DNA from: an uncultured Pseudomonadota bacterium
GTDB lineage: Bacteria > Pseudomonadota > Gammaproteobacteria > Steroidobacterales > Steroidobacteraceae
Direction of reading: 5' to 3'
NCBI GenBank assembly: GCA_903862885.1
Contig: CAIOZU010000004.1
Coordinates: 1 to 64,000, forward strand
Length of the DNA stretch: 64,000 bases
The position numbers were made by a program, and so were the translations under genes. Below are positions 55,102-64,000 of this stretch, piece after piece. The notes under the pieces were generated by a model. That model saw only the letters and a program-made list of their open reading frames with translations. It had not been told where the DNA came from and searched no databases. The stretch's first letter is position 1. Every line of letters starts with the position of its first letter.

Positions 55102-56006
55102 GTCCACAGATATACGACGCCCGGGTACGGTGCATTCCATTGATCAAATGTACCGGTGATGTAGAGCGTGTTGGCACCTACCGGGCCAAAGCCGATGTTG
55201 GTCACATAAGGAGTGGGCACGCTGAGGGTGCGCACCAGTTGGCGGTTCTGGTTTACCACGAGCACACGGCCTGAGCCGTTTTGGGCCATGTAATAGTTGC
55301 CATCGGGGCCTAATTTAAAACCATCGGGTCCGTTGTAGGCATCAGCCCCCGGGGTGGGCGCGATGATATCTTGCAGGCGCGCCCATACGTGGCGCGGCCC
55401 CAGTGAGCCGTCGCTTTGAATAGGAAAAGACAAGATGCGTCCCGCGAGCATCTCGGCGACCAATAGCTGCTGGCCACTGGCATCGACGGTCAGCCCGTTC
55501 GGAAAGTGAATGGTATCCGCCAGTGACACGAGCGATTGGCTATCGGCTGATAAGTGCAGCACAGCGCCTGTGATAGGGGCCGAAACCTCGTAGGCACCCG
55601 AAGCGGTGATGTAAATTCCGCCTTTGCCATCGGGCGTAAAGTCATTGGGTCCTATGAAAGGCTGTCCTTTGGCGTCTCGTGTGAATGTACCGACTTCATG
55701 GCCTTTGCTGTCTAATTCGACGAGGGAATTGGCGTCATAACACGCCACCAACAGATGATGGCGGTACTCAATCAGACCACTGGCTCCACAGCCGGTGTTG
55801 TTCCAGAACGTCGTGCGTTGGGCGCCATCCCATGATTTGACGCCTCCACTGGGGTATTCAACATACAGCAGGCGCCCCTCAAACCACACCGGGCCTTCAG
55901 GATAGGAGGCGGTGGTGATGGGAGAGAGTTCACCGACTGACTGGGCGCGAGCCGCTAAGGATACTAAGGTGACTAGTAGGAGGAGTGTCCAGGTGATCCG
56001 CTTCAT
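55092..56006 (-). CDS. Secreted SMP-30/gluconolactonase-like beta-propeller protein
   Basis: 304 residues from the ATG at 56006, with AAGGA upstream; an earlier in-frame start at 56129 gives a non-signal N-terminus. Signal peptide ITWTLLLLVTLVSLAARAQS, then propeller blades with YPEGPVWFEGRLLYVEYPSG, GPNDFTPDGKGGIYITASG, FPNGLTVDASGQQLLVAE and GPDGFKLGPDGNYYMAQNG. These are the metal-site motifs of SMP-30/strictosidine-synthase-like lactonases. Lies 134 bp downstream of the TonB receptor on the same strand, so it may act on the ligand that receptor imports. Confidence 0.85.
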   Translation of the reverse strand: MKRITWTLLLLVTLVSLAARAQSVGELSPITTASYPEGPVWFEGRLLYVEYPSGGVKSWDGAQRTTFWNNTGCGASGLIEYRHHLLVACYDANSLVELDSKGHEVGTFTRDAKGQPFIGPNDFTPDGKGGIYITASGAYEVSAPITGAVLHLSADSQSLVSLADTIHFPNGLTVDASGQQLLVAEMLAGRILSFPIQSDGSLGPRHVWARLQDIIAPTPGADAYNGPDGFKLGPDGNYYMAQNGSGRVLVVNQNRQLVRTLSVPTPYVTNIGFGPVGANTLYITGTFDQWNAPYPGVVYLWTQP

Positions 56007-56140
56007 AGCCAAGCGTCCTTGCGCTGTGTCACGCAGTGATAATTTTTTTAAATGTTCAGTGAGTCGGTGACCACTGTACTGATGACGCGTGCTGCAACCG
56101 GGCGCAGGATGATGCGCCGGTTGCAGCATGTGGCGGTGTC

Positions 56141-58708
56141 TTAGAACTTATAGCCGAACCGCAAGCCCAGCACGCGCGGACGACTGATGGTCTCTGCAGT
56201 GATGAACTGATTGCCGTTCTCAAATAAGTTTGCGCGCGTGTCGGTGAGGTTTTGGCCAAAGAGTTGTGCCGACCACGCATCTTTGGATACGCCCACTGAG
56301 GCGTCGTAGGTAGAGAAACCCGCCTCTTCATAAGTCTGGATGTTACCTGTGGCGGAATAAGCATGCGCCTGATGGGTGGCACCTACTTGCCAGAAGGCTT
56401 GATAGGTGCCGAGTTCAAACTCATAGCGCACGCGTAGTGCACCTTGGAACGGTGGTGATTGCGCGAGCGGCGTGTGCAATTGGCCATATGCCGACTGGCC
56501 TGGGATTTGGATCGGGTCGCCATTAGGCTGAAGCAGCGTTGGCGAGTTAGTTAAATTGCTGCTGTTCCATGAGGCTGACGCTGTGATAGTGAGTGCGCGT
56601 ATCGGACGTGCAATCACTTCCGTCTCAAGGCCTTTGACGGTGTAGTTCGGTCCATTCACCACGAAACTTAAGTTGCCATAGCAGCAGGATTGGAAAAGCT
56701 GCACCTGCACATCCTTCCAGACCTCTTGGTACGCCGCACCGTTCACTTCAAGGCGGTGATCTAGCCACTGCGTTTTCCAACCCACCTCATTGTTGATCAA
56801 GGTGTCTGGTGCGTAGGCTGAGGGTGTTTGGTAAGTGTAGGCGTAGCCGTTCACCGCTGCGTCACCGGTGTGGTCGATGAGATGCGAGCCGCGATTGAAT
56901 CCACCCGGTCTAAACCCTTGCGACCAAGTGTAGTAGAGCATCACATCCTCCACAGGACGCCACGTGAGGTTCGCTCGGCTCTTGAAGCCTTTGTAGGTGA
57001 TGTCGAGCTTCTGCGCGCTCAGATCGTTGCTCGCAGGTCCGTTATAGGCGCAAGGGGCAGGTCCCGCGTTATAGCAGTAGAAGCTAGTGACTGAGCTGCC
57101 CGCGGCGTTAGTCTCGATTCGGTAGTAGCGGGTGCCGAAGGTCGCGGTGAGTACTTTGGGGATCAGGTCATAGTCCATCGAACCAAAGATCGCTTTTTGT
57201 GTGTAGCCACGGTTGACGTCATCGAAAAACGACACGTTGTCCCCACGAATATTAGGATTGCGCACTTGGGCGCCAGGGGCGGGACCAATATTAGTAAAGC
57301 CCGGTGCAGTCTTGTAGCTCCAGTCGATGTTCTCGGCGACTGAGTAGTTTTCCCAGAAAAAGCCACCGATGCCGCGCAAGCGCCAATCGTCGGGTGTCGA
57401 TAAACGCAGTTCTTGGCTGTTGTGCGTGGCGCGATCTGTTTCTTTCCAATAAGCACTTGGCGAATAGCATGTAGAAGGACCGGCCGGTGGATTTGACCCA
57501 TTCCCGTGACCGACTTGGCCCTCGTATGTGCACTGGTAGTAATCTGCGTAGACGCCGCGTGCGTAGTTGGTGTAATCGCCTTGGCTCGCGATGTTGCGCA
57601 CCATGTAGCTGCCGGAGTACACGAGCTTCAGATCACCCACCTTGCCATTGACAGTCAAGGCCGTGTTTTCGAAGGAGTCATTGTTGTAGGACGGGTTATA
57701 GAGCTGAACCGACAGATCCGGCAACGGCTCACCCGCGGAGCTTTGTGGGGTGATATAGAAAACCCCGCTTGAATGCATTTGCTGATAGGACTGCACCAGC
57801 AAGGCGTCCCAATCGTCATTGAATTTCAGCAGGGCGCCCACTCGGATGCCCTGATAAGTCACAGGGTTAATGGCATTGCCGACCAAATTGGAGTTGTTGA
57901 TCGACGGACTGCCGGGGGGTACGCAGAAACCGTTATTGGGTTTGTTATCAGGGCACGCGCCATTGACGGCCGGATAGCCGGCATAGTGAATGCCGATGTC
58001 TGTATTCAGTCGTGAGAAAGTCCCTGGGACATTATTGATGTAACCACCACGCGCCTCGTTGTAGATCACGGCGCGGACTGCCAGCGTGTCATCGATCAGC
58101 GGCAGGTTCAGAGTGGCATCTACGTTAGTGCTTGGATCGCCGTGGGCGGTGGTGCTATAGCCCGCGTTAATGGCGCCTTCTGTGACATTAAGCTTGGGCT
58201 TGTTGGTGATGTAGCGGAGTACACCCGCTTGTGCACCGGCACCGAACAGGGTGCCCTGTGGACCTTCCAATACCTCAATGCGTTCGATGTCGGCTGCGTA
58301 GACGTCAAGGTTGCGCCCGGGTAATTGACCGGACTGGTCGTCGAGATAAACCGCGACGTTCGGGAAGCTGCCGATGCCGCTCGAACCTTGCGTGGCTAAG
58401 CTTGAGGTGGCGAGCCCGCGCATGAAGATCACGCCTTGGCCTGGCCCGTTGCTCGCTGAGTTGACGTTAGGCAGGTACTTGGCGAAGTCGTCAAAAGTGG
58501 TGGAGTTCAGTTCGGTCAGCGTCTTGCCGGTCAGTGCCTGGATGGTGATTGGCACGTCCTGCATGTTCTCCGACCGGCGCTGGGCCGTGACCGTGATTTC
58601 TTGGATGGCGTCCAGATTGGCGGCTGTGTCGGCCATCGCCAGTCCGGCGGTGCAGCCACCGAGGATGGTGGTGATCGCCAAGCTCAGCTTTTGGTTGCTG
58701 GAATTCAT
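56141..58708 (-). CDS. TonB-dependent outer-membrane receptor
   Basis: 855 residues: signal peptide (about 1-26), a TonB-box/plug region (QEITVTAQRRSENMQDVPIT, YLPNVNSASNGPGQGVIFMRG, IERIEVLEGPQGTLFGAGAQ, GVLRYITNKPKL) and a 22-strand-type beta-barrel with terminal LGLRFGYKF. It imports a bulky ligand across the outer membrane; the ligand cannot be told. ATG at 58708 with AAGGGA upstream. With the SMP-30-like gene it forms a possible uptake unit. Confidence 0.94.
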   Translation of the reverse strand: MNSSNQKLSLAITTILGGCTAGLAMADTAANLDAIQEITVTAQRRSENMQDVPITIQALTGKTLTELNSTTFDDFAKYLPNVNSASNGPGQGVIFMRGLATSSLATQGSSGIGSFPNVAVYLDDQSGQLPGRNLDVYAADIERIEVLEGPQGTLFGAGAQAGVLRYITNKPKLNVTEGAINAGYSTTAHGDPSTNVDATLNLPLIDDTLAVRAVIYNEARGGYINNVPGTFSRLNTDIGIHYAGYPAVNGACPDNKPNNGFCVPPGSPSINNSNLVGNAINPVTYQGIRVGALLKFNDDWDALLVQSYQQMHSSGVFYITPQSSAGEPLPDLSVQLYNPSYNNDSFENTALTVNGKVGDLKLVYSGSYMVRNIASQGDYTNYARGVYADYYQCTYEGQVGHGNGSNPPAGPSTCYSPSAYWKETDRATHNSQELRLSTPDDWRLRGIGGFFWENYSVAENIDWSYKTAPGFTNIGPAPGAQVRNPNIRGDNVSFFDDVNRGYTQKAIFGSMDYDLIPKVLTATFGTRYYRIETNAAGSSVTSFYCYNAGPAPCAYNGPASNDLSAQKLDITYKGFKSRANLTWRPVEDVMLYYTWSQGFRPGGFNRGSHLIDHTGDAAVNGYAYTYQTPSAYAPDTLINNEVGWKTQWLDHRLEVNGAAYQEVWKDVQVQLFQSCCYGNLSFVVNGPNYTVKGLETEVIARPIRALTITASASWNSSNLTNSPTLLQPNGDPIQIPGQSAYGQLHTPLAQSPPFQGALRVRYEFELGTYQAFWQVGATHQAHAYSATGNIQTYEEAGFSTYDASVGVSKDAWSAQLFGQNLTDTRANLFENGNQFITAETISRPRVLGLRFGYKF

Positions 58709-59102
58709 TGTTTAATCCCTTGAAATATATAACTTTTCATTCGTCTGAGGGGCGCTCGACGTCCGTGTCGATTGAACGCTGACTCAACTGATCCTGAGAT
58801 CGCACCCCAATGGCGAGAGTGTCGCGCAAGCCCGTGTTGGAATCAAGATGGCGGATCTTTATTTATTAATTTCTTATAAATCAATAGGATAAATGTGTAT
58901 TTTTGTCCTGTGGGGGCGTGTGTCGGTGGAGCGCAACACGCTTGAATGGCTGTTCAGTCAGCACGTTGGCCGAGCGCGTGGTGTGGTCGGTCGGTGGTGC
59001 GCGTTGTCGTCAACAAGCGCCTGATGGGCCCCTGCGGCATAGCCTATTCGCTACTATAGCCACCTACCCGACGGTGCCGCATGTGCGCAGGTGATTCTTC
59101 CC
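58709..59102. other. Gene-free region between the TonB receptor and dgkA (divergent promoters)
   Basis: About 390 bp. It contains an AT-rich segment (58858-58900) with the imperfect dyad ATTAAT...AAATCAAT (58865-58885). On the minus strand this reads ATTGATTT...AAATTAAT, sharing the ATTGATT half with the betIB dyad. No gene signature is visible. The promoters of the receptor and dgkA should lie here. Confidence 0.4.
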
Positions 59103-59504
59103 GTGACTGAGCTTCACTCCATTCAACAGCCGTCGATTCGCAGTGGCGATCGGCCGACGGGTCTACGTCGCCTGATTCGCGCCTTGGGTCACTCGGCACG
59201 TGGCTTGCGGGCTTGTTGGCGGGAGGAAGCCGCGTTTCGCCAAGAATGCATCCTAGCGCTGGGCATCATCCCCTTAGGCTTATGGTTGGGTGCGACGGGT
59301 GTGGAGCGGGTACTGCTCGTGAGTCCCATGCTGTTGATTCTGATTGTTGAGTTACTCAACAGTGGCATTGAAGCCGCTATCGACCGGATTGGGCCCGAGT
59401 CGCATGCCTTGTCGGGTTTGGCCAAAGATCTGGGTTCGGCGGCGGTGCTCGTGTCCTTTGCGGTGTTAGTCCTCGATTGGGCGTGCGTCCTGTCGAGTCA
59501 TTGA
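59103..59504 (+). CDS. dgkA: Diacylglycerol kinase (prokaryotic DgkA)
   Basis: 133 residues with three predicted membrane helices and the family core ELLNSGIEAAIDRIG plus GLAKDLGSAAVLVS. It phosphorylates diacylglycerol in the inner membrane, recycling the lipid left by periplasmic glucan or LPS modification. I prefer the GTG at 59103, which has AGGTGA 9 bp upstream; a GTG at 59091 is also in frame. Confidence 0.9.
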   Translation: MTELHSIQQPSIRSGDRPTGLRRLIRALGHSARGLRACWREEAAFRQECILALGIIPLGLWLGATGVERVLLVSPMLLILIVELLNSGIEAAIDRIGPESHALSGLAKDLGSAAVLVSFAVLVLDWACVLSSH

Positions 59505-59597
59505 CCGCGCGCTAAGCGTCGTTCCACCCGCACGGAGCCGCTGGCGGCCGTGGTGCCTCCCCGGTATCGTGTTTGTTTTCCTTGGAGCGCTGCGCTG

Positions 59598-60533
59598 ATG
59601 ACTGTACTGATTTGTGGTTCGCTTGCCTTTGATACCGTGATGGTCTTTGATGGACGCTTCAAAGAACACATCCTTCCTGATCGCATTCATATGCTGTCGG
59701 TGTCCTTCCTAGTGCCGCAGCTGCGTCGTAACTACGGTGGCGTCGCGGGGAATATCGCCTACAACTTAAAATTATTAGGCCAAGACAGCGTGGTGCTGGC
59801 CACGGTCGGTGACGACTTCGAGCCCTATGCGCGTTGGATGACTCAGAAAGGCTTATCCACCCAGTACGTCAAGGTGATCCCTGAGACCTATACGGCGCAG
59901 GCTTTTATTACGACCGATCTGGATGACAATCAAATCACCGCTTTTCATCCCGGTGCAATGCAGTACGCCGGTACCTTATCCGTGCCAACCGATGCGGGGA
60001 TTACCCTGGGCTTAGTGGGACCTGATAGCCGTGAGGCGATGCTTCAGCACGCAGGCCAATTTCATGCCGCGGGTATTCCTTTCGTTTTTGACCCAGGTCA
60101 AGGGCTGCCGATGTTTGATGGCGCAGATTTATTGGCCTTCATCGAGCAAGCGGCATGGGTCATCGTCAATGATTACGAGGGGCAGTTGCTGCAAGAGCGG
60201 ACCGGCTTAAGTCCGCCTGAGATTGCCGCGAAATGTCGCGCTTATGTGGTGACGCAAGGTGGCCAGGGATCTACGGTGTATTTAAAAGATGAAACCCTTC
60301 AGATCCCTTCGGTGACGCCAGCTAAGATCGTCGACCCGACCGGCTGTGGGGATGCCTATCGTGCGGGTATTTTGTACGGATTGACCCACGGCTTTAACTG
60401 GGCCACGACCGGTCGCTTAGCGTCGTTAATGGGGGCGATTAAAATCGCACACCATGGCACGCAGGCGCATCAGTATGCTCAGAAAGATATTGCCGATCAG
60501 TTTGCTGCGGCCTTTGGTTACCCCTTGCAGTGA
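59598..60533 (+). CDS. PfkB-family carbohydrate/adenosine kinase
   Basis: 311 residues from the ATG at 59598 with GGAG 10 bp upstream. Ribokinase-like fold: GGVAGNIAYNLKLLG near the N-terminus and the catalytic DPTGCGDAYRAGILYG near the C-terminus. It resembles bacterial adenosine-kinase-like members; the substrate is not proven. Its stop overlaps the start of the protease gene (GTGA), so the two are coupled. Confidence 0.9.
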   Translation: MTVLICGSLAFDTVMVFDGRFKEHILPDRIHMLSVSFLVPQLRRNYGGVAGNIAYNLKLLGQDSVVLATVGDDFEPYARWMTQKGLSTQYVKVIPETYTAQAFITTDLDDNQITAFHPGAMQYAGTLSVPTDAGITLGLVGPDSREAMLQHAGQFHAAGIPFVFDPGQGLPMFDGADLLAFIEQAAWVIVNDYEGQLLQERTGLSPPEIAAKCRAYVVTQGGQGSTVYLKDETLQIPSVTPAKIVDPTGCGDAYRAGILYGLTHGFNWATTGRLASLMGAIKIAHHGTQAHQYAQKDIADQFAAAFGYPLQ

Positions 60534-63388
60534 GTGGCCAGATGTATCGACCCCGGTGGATGGCGTGGATGGTTGTCGCATGTCTGTGTGTAAGCGCACT
60601 CTGCTCCTCGGTCAGTGCTCACCCCGCGTCATCATTGCCTGCCGGTGCATCGACCGATAGCCGAACAGAGTGGGCGCGCACCTTGGAGCGCGTGGCGCAC
60701 GGGGTGGTGGCCATTCAGATTGATGCCGTACGTGCGTTTGATACTGAGAATAATGCCTCAGCGCAAGCCACCGGGTTTGTAGTGGATGCGAAGCGTGGAT
60801 TGATTCTCACCAATCGACACGTCGTCACGCCAGGCCCGGTCACTGCGCAGGCGGTGTTCGTCAATCGCGAGGAAGTCACTTTATTTCCGGTATATCGCGA
60901 TCCGGTGCATGACTTTGGGATTTATCGGTACGATCCCGCGCAACTCAAGTTCATCGTGCCTGAAGAAATTCCGCTTGCACCAACAGACGCCAAGGTGGGC
61001 ACTGAAATTCGCGTGATTGGTAATGATGCCGGTGAGCAACTGTCTATTTTAGCCGGCACGCTGGCGCGTCTTGATCGTGATGCACCGGTGTATGGTCTCG
61101 GTAAGTACAACGACTTCAATACATTTTATTATCAAGCAGCCTCTGGTACCTCGGGTGGCTCTTCGGGCTCACCGGTCATTGATATTAGGGGTCGTGCCAT
61201 TGCGTTGAATGCTGGCGGGGCGTCTCAGGCTGCGTCAAGCTTTTACTTGCCTTTGGATCGTGTGGTGCGCGCGCTGTCCTTAATTCAAGCGGGTCAACCT
61301 GTGAACCGCGGCACCTTACAGGTGCTGTTTGCCTACACTCCGTTTGATGAGCTTCGTAGGCTCGGTCTCAGCGCGGAGACAGAACGGCTAGTGCGCCACA
61401 CGCAGGCGCAGTCGGTTGGCTTGTTGGTGGCGCGCGAAGTGCAGCCTGGATCGTTGAGTGAGGGCCTAATTGAGCCGGGCGATATTTTGCTGCAGATGAA
61501 CGGTCATCTGGTGACGGACTTTCTGACGCTCGAGGCGATGCTTGATGAGGCGGTGCAGCAGTCGGTCACACTCGATGTGTTGCGTGGCGGCAAAGCACTT
61601 TCGTTGAGGGTGCCGGTTACTGACTTGCATGCGATTACACCGGCGGAGTACATCGAGTTTGGTGCGGCGGTGGTTCATGCGCTGTCTTATCAAGAAGCTC
61701 GCCATTTTAATGTCCCTATTCGCGGGGTGTTTGTGGCGAGTCCCGGTTATGCGCTCGGATCGGCCGGAGTCCCGAGAGGGGCGGTGCTGACGTCAGTGAA
61801 TGGCAAGGCCGTGGTGACGCTGGATGACTTCGAGGGAACCTTGGATTCTTTGGCGGATGGGGCGCGCGCAACGGTGCGCTTTATTACCTTAGAAGAGCCG
61901 CGTCGAATACAGACGCGGGTGATGCGCATGGATCGGCAGTGGTATCCCCTGCAGCGGTGTCACCGCGATGATGCACTGGGCTATTGGCCCTGCCACTCGT
62001 TGGCTTCGGGACCGGCCGCGATTCCCTTGCAGCCTGCCACCGCCAGCTACTCGCCGAGCGGCGATCCCCGTGCAGATGCGTTGGCGCCTTCATTAGTCAG
62101 CGTCGATTTTCAAATTCCGTACGCCGTGTCCGGTGTCGTGCAGGCGAGTTATCAAGGAACAGGCGTGATCATTGATGCCGCGCGCGGTCTGCTAGTTGCC
62201 GATCGCAACACGGTGCCGGTGGCCTTAGGAGAGGTGCGCCTCACTTTCGGTGGTGTCGTCGAAATTCCAGGTCATGTGGAGTATGTGCATCCGCTGCATA
62301 ACTTAGTGGTGGTGTCCTACGATCCTAGGCTCATCGGTGCGACGCCTGTCAAAGCAGTGACTTTTTCAAATCGCGAGCTGAAGTCGGGCGAGGATGTGTG
62401 GGTGGTGGGGCTTCGGCCTGATCTCAAGGTGATTTCCCAGCAGGCGAAGGTATCGGGTAGCCAGGTCACGCAACTGCCAGCGGCACGCACCTTCGCTTTT
62501 CGCGAAGCGTCACTGGAAACGATTACCCTGATTGATGGACCCAACAATTTTGACGGCGTCATTACAGACCGGACAGGTGCGGTGCGCGCGCTTTGGTCCA
62601 GTTTTGCCTATGACAGTGGTCATGATGTGCAACAAGAGAATTTAGGTATTCCCTCCGATGTCGTGATGGAGATGGCAGCGGCGGTTCGCTCCTCTTTGCC
62701 CTTGCGCTCGCTCGAGATAGAGGCGCAAGTCGTCTCCCTGTCAGTGGGTCGAAGCCTCGGTCTTAGTGAAGAGTGGGTCAAGAAAATAGTGGCACACAGT
62801 CCATCTCATCGGCAGCTGTTGGCGGTAAACCGGCTGATCGCCGGCTCGCCAGCGGCAGCGTGTTTGCAGCCCGGTGATCTCCTGTTGTCTATTAACGGCC
62901 AGGTCGTGACGCGTCTGAGAGAATTAGAGCTCTCATCCCAAGTGCCCGTAGCGACGGTCATGGTGTGGCGTAATGGCGCTGAGCAGACGCTGGTGATGTC
63001 GACGGTGGTGCCGAATTCAGTAGGGGTTAATCGCGTCGTGCTGTGGGCGGGTGCGACGCTGGAGACGCCTTATCGGGCCTTGTCATCCCAGCGTGGTATC
63101 GCGCCAGAGGGTGTGTTCGTTAGTAGTTTCATTTATGGTTCTCCGGCTACACGTTATGGCTTGTGGTCAGGTCGACGCATTGTGGCGGTTGATGACCAAT
63201 CCACATTAGATCTGGACTCTTTTTTGGCTGCGGTGCGCGGTAGAGAAGACAGGACATCGCTGCGCTTAAAGACCTTGACTTGGAATAATGCGGTGGAAGT
63301 GATTACCTTGAAGCTAGATAATAAGTATTGGCCTACCTATGAACTGACCCGCACGGCAAGTGGTTGGCAGCGTCAGTCGCTTGAATAA
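60530..63388 (+). CDS. Exported HtrA/DegP-like protease with duplicated protease-PDZ halves (Nma111-like)
   Basis: 952 residues with a signal peptide (WMAWMVVACLCVSALCSSVSA). The first trypsin-like domain is intact: H97 in TNRHVV, D128 in VHDFGIY, S212 in GGSSGSPV. PDZ-like repeats follow (EPGDILLQMNGHLVTDFLTL; GAVLTSVNGKAV). The second half (from about residue 520) repeats the layout but lacks the triad: ADRNTVP replaces the His box and GPNNFDGVI replaces the Ser box. Two further PDZ-like modules follow. This double layout recalls yeast Nma111. It is probably a periplasmic quality-control protease. The GTG at 60530 overlaps the kinase stop; an ATG at 60542 is possible. Confidence 0.88.
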   Translation: MSGQMYRPRWMAWMVVACLCVSALCSSVSAHPASSLPAGASTDSRTEWARTLERVAHGVVAIQIDAVRAFDTENNASAQATGFVVDAKRGLILTNRHVVTPGPVTAQAVFVNREEVTLFPVYRDPVHDFGIYRYDPAQLKFIVPEEIPLAPTDAKVGTEIRVIGNDAGEQLSILAGTLARLDRDAPVYGLGKYNDFNTFYYQAASGTSGGSSGSPVIDIRGRAIALNAGGASQAASSFYLPLDRVVRALSLIQAGQPVNRGTLQVLFAYTPFDELRRLGLSAETERLVRHTQAQSVGLLVAREVQPGSLSEGLIEPGDILLQMNGHLVTDFLTLEAMLDEAVQQSVTLDVLRGGKALSLRVPVTDLHAITPAEYIEFGAAVVHALSYQEARHFNVPIRGVFVASPGYALGSAGVPRGAVLTSVNGKAVVTLDDFEGTLDSLADGARATVRFITLEEPRRIQTRVMRMDRQWYPLQRCHRDDALGYWPCHSLASGPAAIPLQPATASYSPSGDPRADALAPSLVSVDFQIPYAVSGVVQASYQGTGVIIDAARGLLVADRNTVPVALGEVRLTFGGVVEIPGHVEYVHPLHNLVVVSYDPRLIGATPVKAVTFSNRELKSGEDVWVVGLRPDLKVISQQAKVSGSQVTQLPAARTFAFREASLETITLIDGPNNFDGVITDRTGAVRALWSSFAYDSGHDVQQENLGIPSDVVMEMAAAVRSSLPLRSLEIEAQVVSLSVGRSLGLSEEWVKKIVAHSPSHRQLLAVNRLIAGSPAAACLQPGDLLLSINGQVVTRLRELELSSQVPVATVMVWRNGAEQTLVMSTVVPNSVGVNRVVLWAGATLETPYRALSSQRGIAPEGVFVSSFIYGSPATRYGLWSGRRIVAVDDQSTLDLDSFLAAVRGREDRTSLRLKTLTWNNAVEVITLKLDNKYWPTYELTRTASGWQRQSLE

Positions 63389-63399
63389 GAGACGAAGTC

Positions 63400-64000
63400 A
63401 TGGCCTCATCTGAGTCACTGCCTTCATCGGCTCCCTTAGGCTTAGAAGAGCAGGGTGATCTATTTGGCGTCGCGGTGGAAGCCGATCCAGTCGGCGCGGC
63501 GGTGGTGGCGTCGGACCTTGCGAGCCTTCGACAACAATTGCCACGCACGCTCAGGATGGGGACATCCAGTTGGTCCTTTCCCGGGTGGGCCGGTATTATC
63601 TATGCCAAGCGGGTGGGTGAGCAACTGTTGGCGCGTGAGGGATTGCGGGCCTATGCGCAGCACCCACTGCTCGGTGCCGTCAGTGTGGATCGCAGTTTTT
63701 ATGCGCCGATGACGGCTCAAGAATTCGCGCGCTATGCGGATAAGGTGCCCAACGAGTTTCGTTTTGTGGTGAAAGCGCACGCCGCCTTAATCACACCGCT
63801 CGATCGCAATCTAAGGCGTCCATCGGTGACCGCCGCAGACCATTTCTTAGACAGTGCCTATGCCATCGATCGGGTGATCGCTCCAGCGGTCGATGGGCTG
63901 GGCGAGCACCTAGGGGCGATTCTGTTTCAGTTCTCGCCGCTGGGTGCGCGTTATACGCGTGACCCGCAGCAGTTTGTAGATGCGCTGGGGGAGTTTCTGG
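63400..64000 (+). CDS. DUF72 family protein (3' end outside window)
   Basis: The 200 visible residues include an N-terminal extension of about 50 and then the DUF72 opening MGTSSWSFPGWAGIIYAK, followed by VSVDRSFYAPMTAQEFARYA, EFRFVVKAH and GAILFQFSPL. The family has a TIM-barrel fold with no established function. ATG at 63400, 12 bp after the protease stop. The frame is still open at the window edge. Confidence 0.9.
   Translation, partial: MASSESLPSSAPLGLEEQGDLFGVAVEADPVGAAVVASDLASLRQQLPRTLRMGTSSWSFPGWAGIIYAKRVGEQLLAREGLRAYAQHPLLGAVSVDRSFYAPMTAQEFARYADKVPNEFRFVVKAHAALITPLDRNLRRPSVTAADHFLDSAYAIDRVIAPAVDGLGEHLGAILFQFSPLGARYTRDPQQFVDALGEFL

Overview
This 64 kb window looks like a chromosomal stretch of a moderately GC-rich Gram-negative proteobacterium, most likely a gammaproteobacterium. 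The signs are ADP-heptose (LPS core) genes with a fused HldE, a large TonB-dependent receptor, DgkA, a PAPS-type CysH with CysJI and a fused CysG, and perfect CRP-type TGTGA-N6-TCACA sites. The gene content (choline, betaine, dimethylglycine and sarcosine breakdown, a DMSP-lyase-like cupin, sulfate assimilation) suggests an organism that lives on osmolytes, possibly marine or host-associated. I could not assign a genus. I saw no rRNA, tRNA, CRISPR array, prophage or intact transposon.

Layout. 1-2853: 3' part of a giant AIDA-repeat surface protein ending in a Hint domain. 2996-5650 (-): ADP-heptose operon gmhA-hldE-gmhB. 6056-7898: divergent MDR oxidoreductase and XRE-cupin regulator. 7985-12928: two dimethylglycine/sarcosine-dehydrogenase-like flavoproteins, closed by a strong terminator. 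12984-13322: dense regulatory or relic DNA ahead of a secreted protein. 14746-24565 (-): operon of a third DMGDH-like enzyme, heterotetrameric sarcosine oxidase soxBDAG and two PotF-like binding proteins, divergent from a GlxA/GbdR-type regulator (24751-25716). 26040-32223: corrinoid methyl-transfer operon (corrinoid protein, DUF1638, 'virulence factor' family protein, MetV-like, MetF, methyl-THF:corrinoid methyltransferase, RamA-like activator) behind a strongly structured leader. 32277-37086: PhyH dioxygenase, RIO kinase, lipocalin-like, TPR protein and Tat-type DMSP-lyase-like cupin. 37083-44708: SulP transporter and cysJ-cysI-cysH-cysG. 44763-53610: non-pyrrolysine MttB-family methyltransferase, APC permease, a single-ORF BetI-BetB fusion, BetA and an NCS1 permease. 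53653-58708: amidase, SMP-30-like protein, TonB receptor. 59103-64000: DgkA, PfkB kinase, a double HtrA-like protease and a partial DUF72 protein.

How it fits together (inference from families): choline is oxidised to glycine betaine by BetA and the BetI-BetB fusion. The MttB-family protein, corrinoid carrier and MtgA-like protein would move one methyl to THF, leaving dimethylglycine, and the RamA-like protein would reactivate the corrinoid. MetF/MetV would oxidise methyl-THF. DMGDH-like enzymes and SoxBDAG would take dimethylglycine through sarcosine to glycine. No Rieske betaine monooxygenase (GbcAB) or BHMT is visible, so the corrinoid route is the only candidate first demethylation step in the window. 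The most notable items are the BetI-BetB fusion, opposite-charge tails on the corrinoid system proteins, the structured leader upstream of the corrinoid operon, and the regulatory/relic region 13076-13301.
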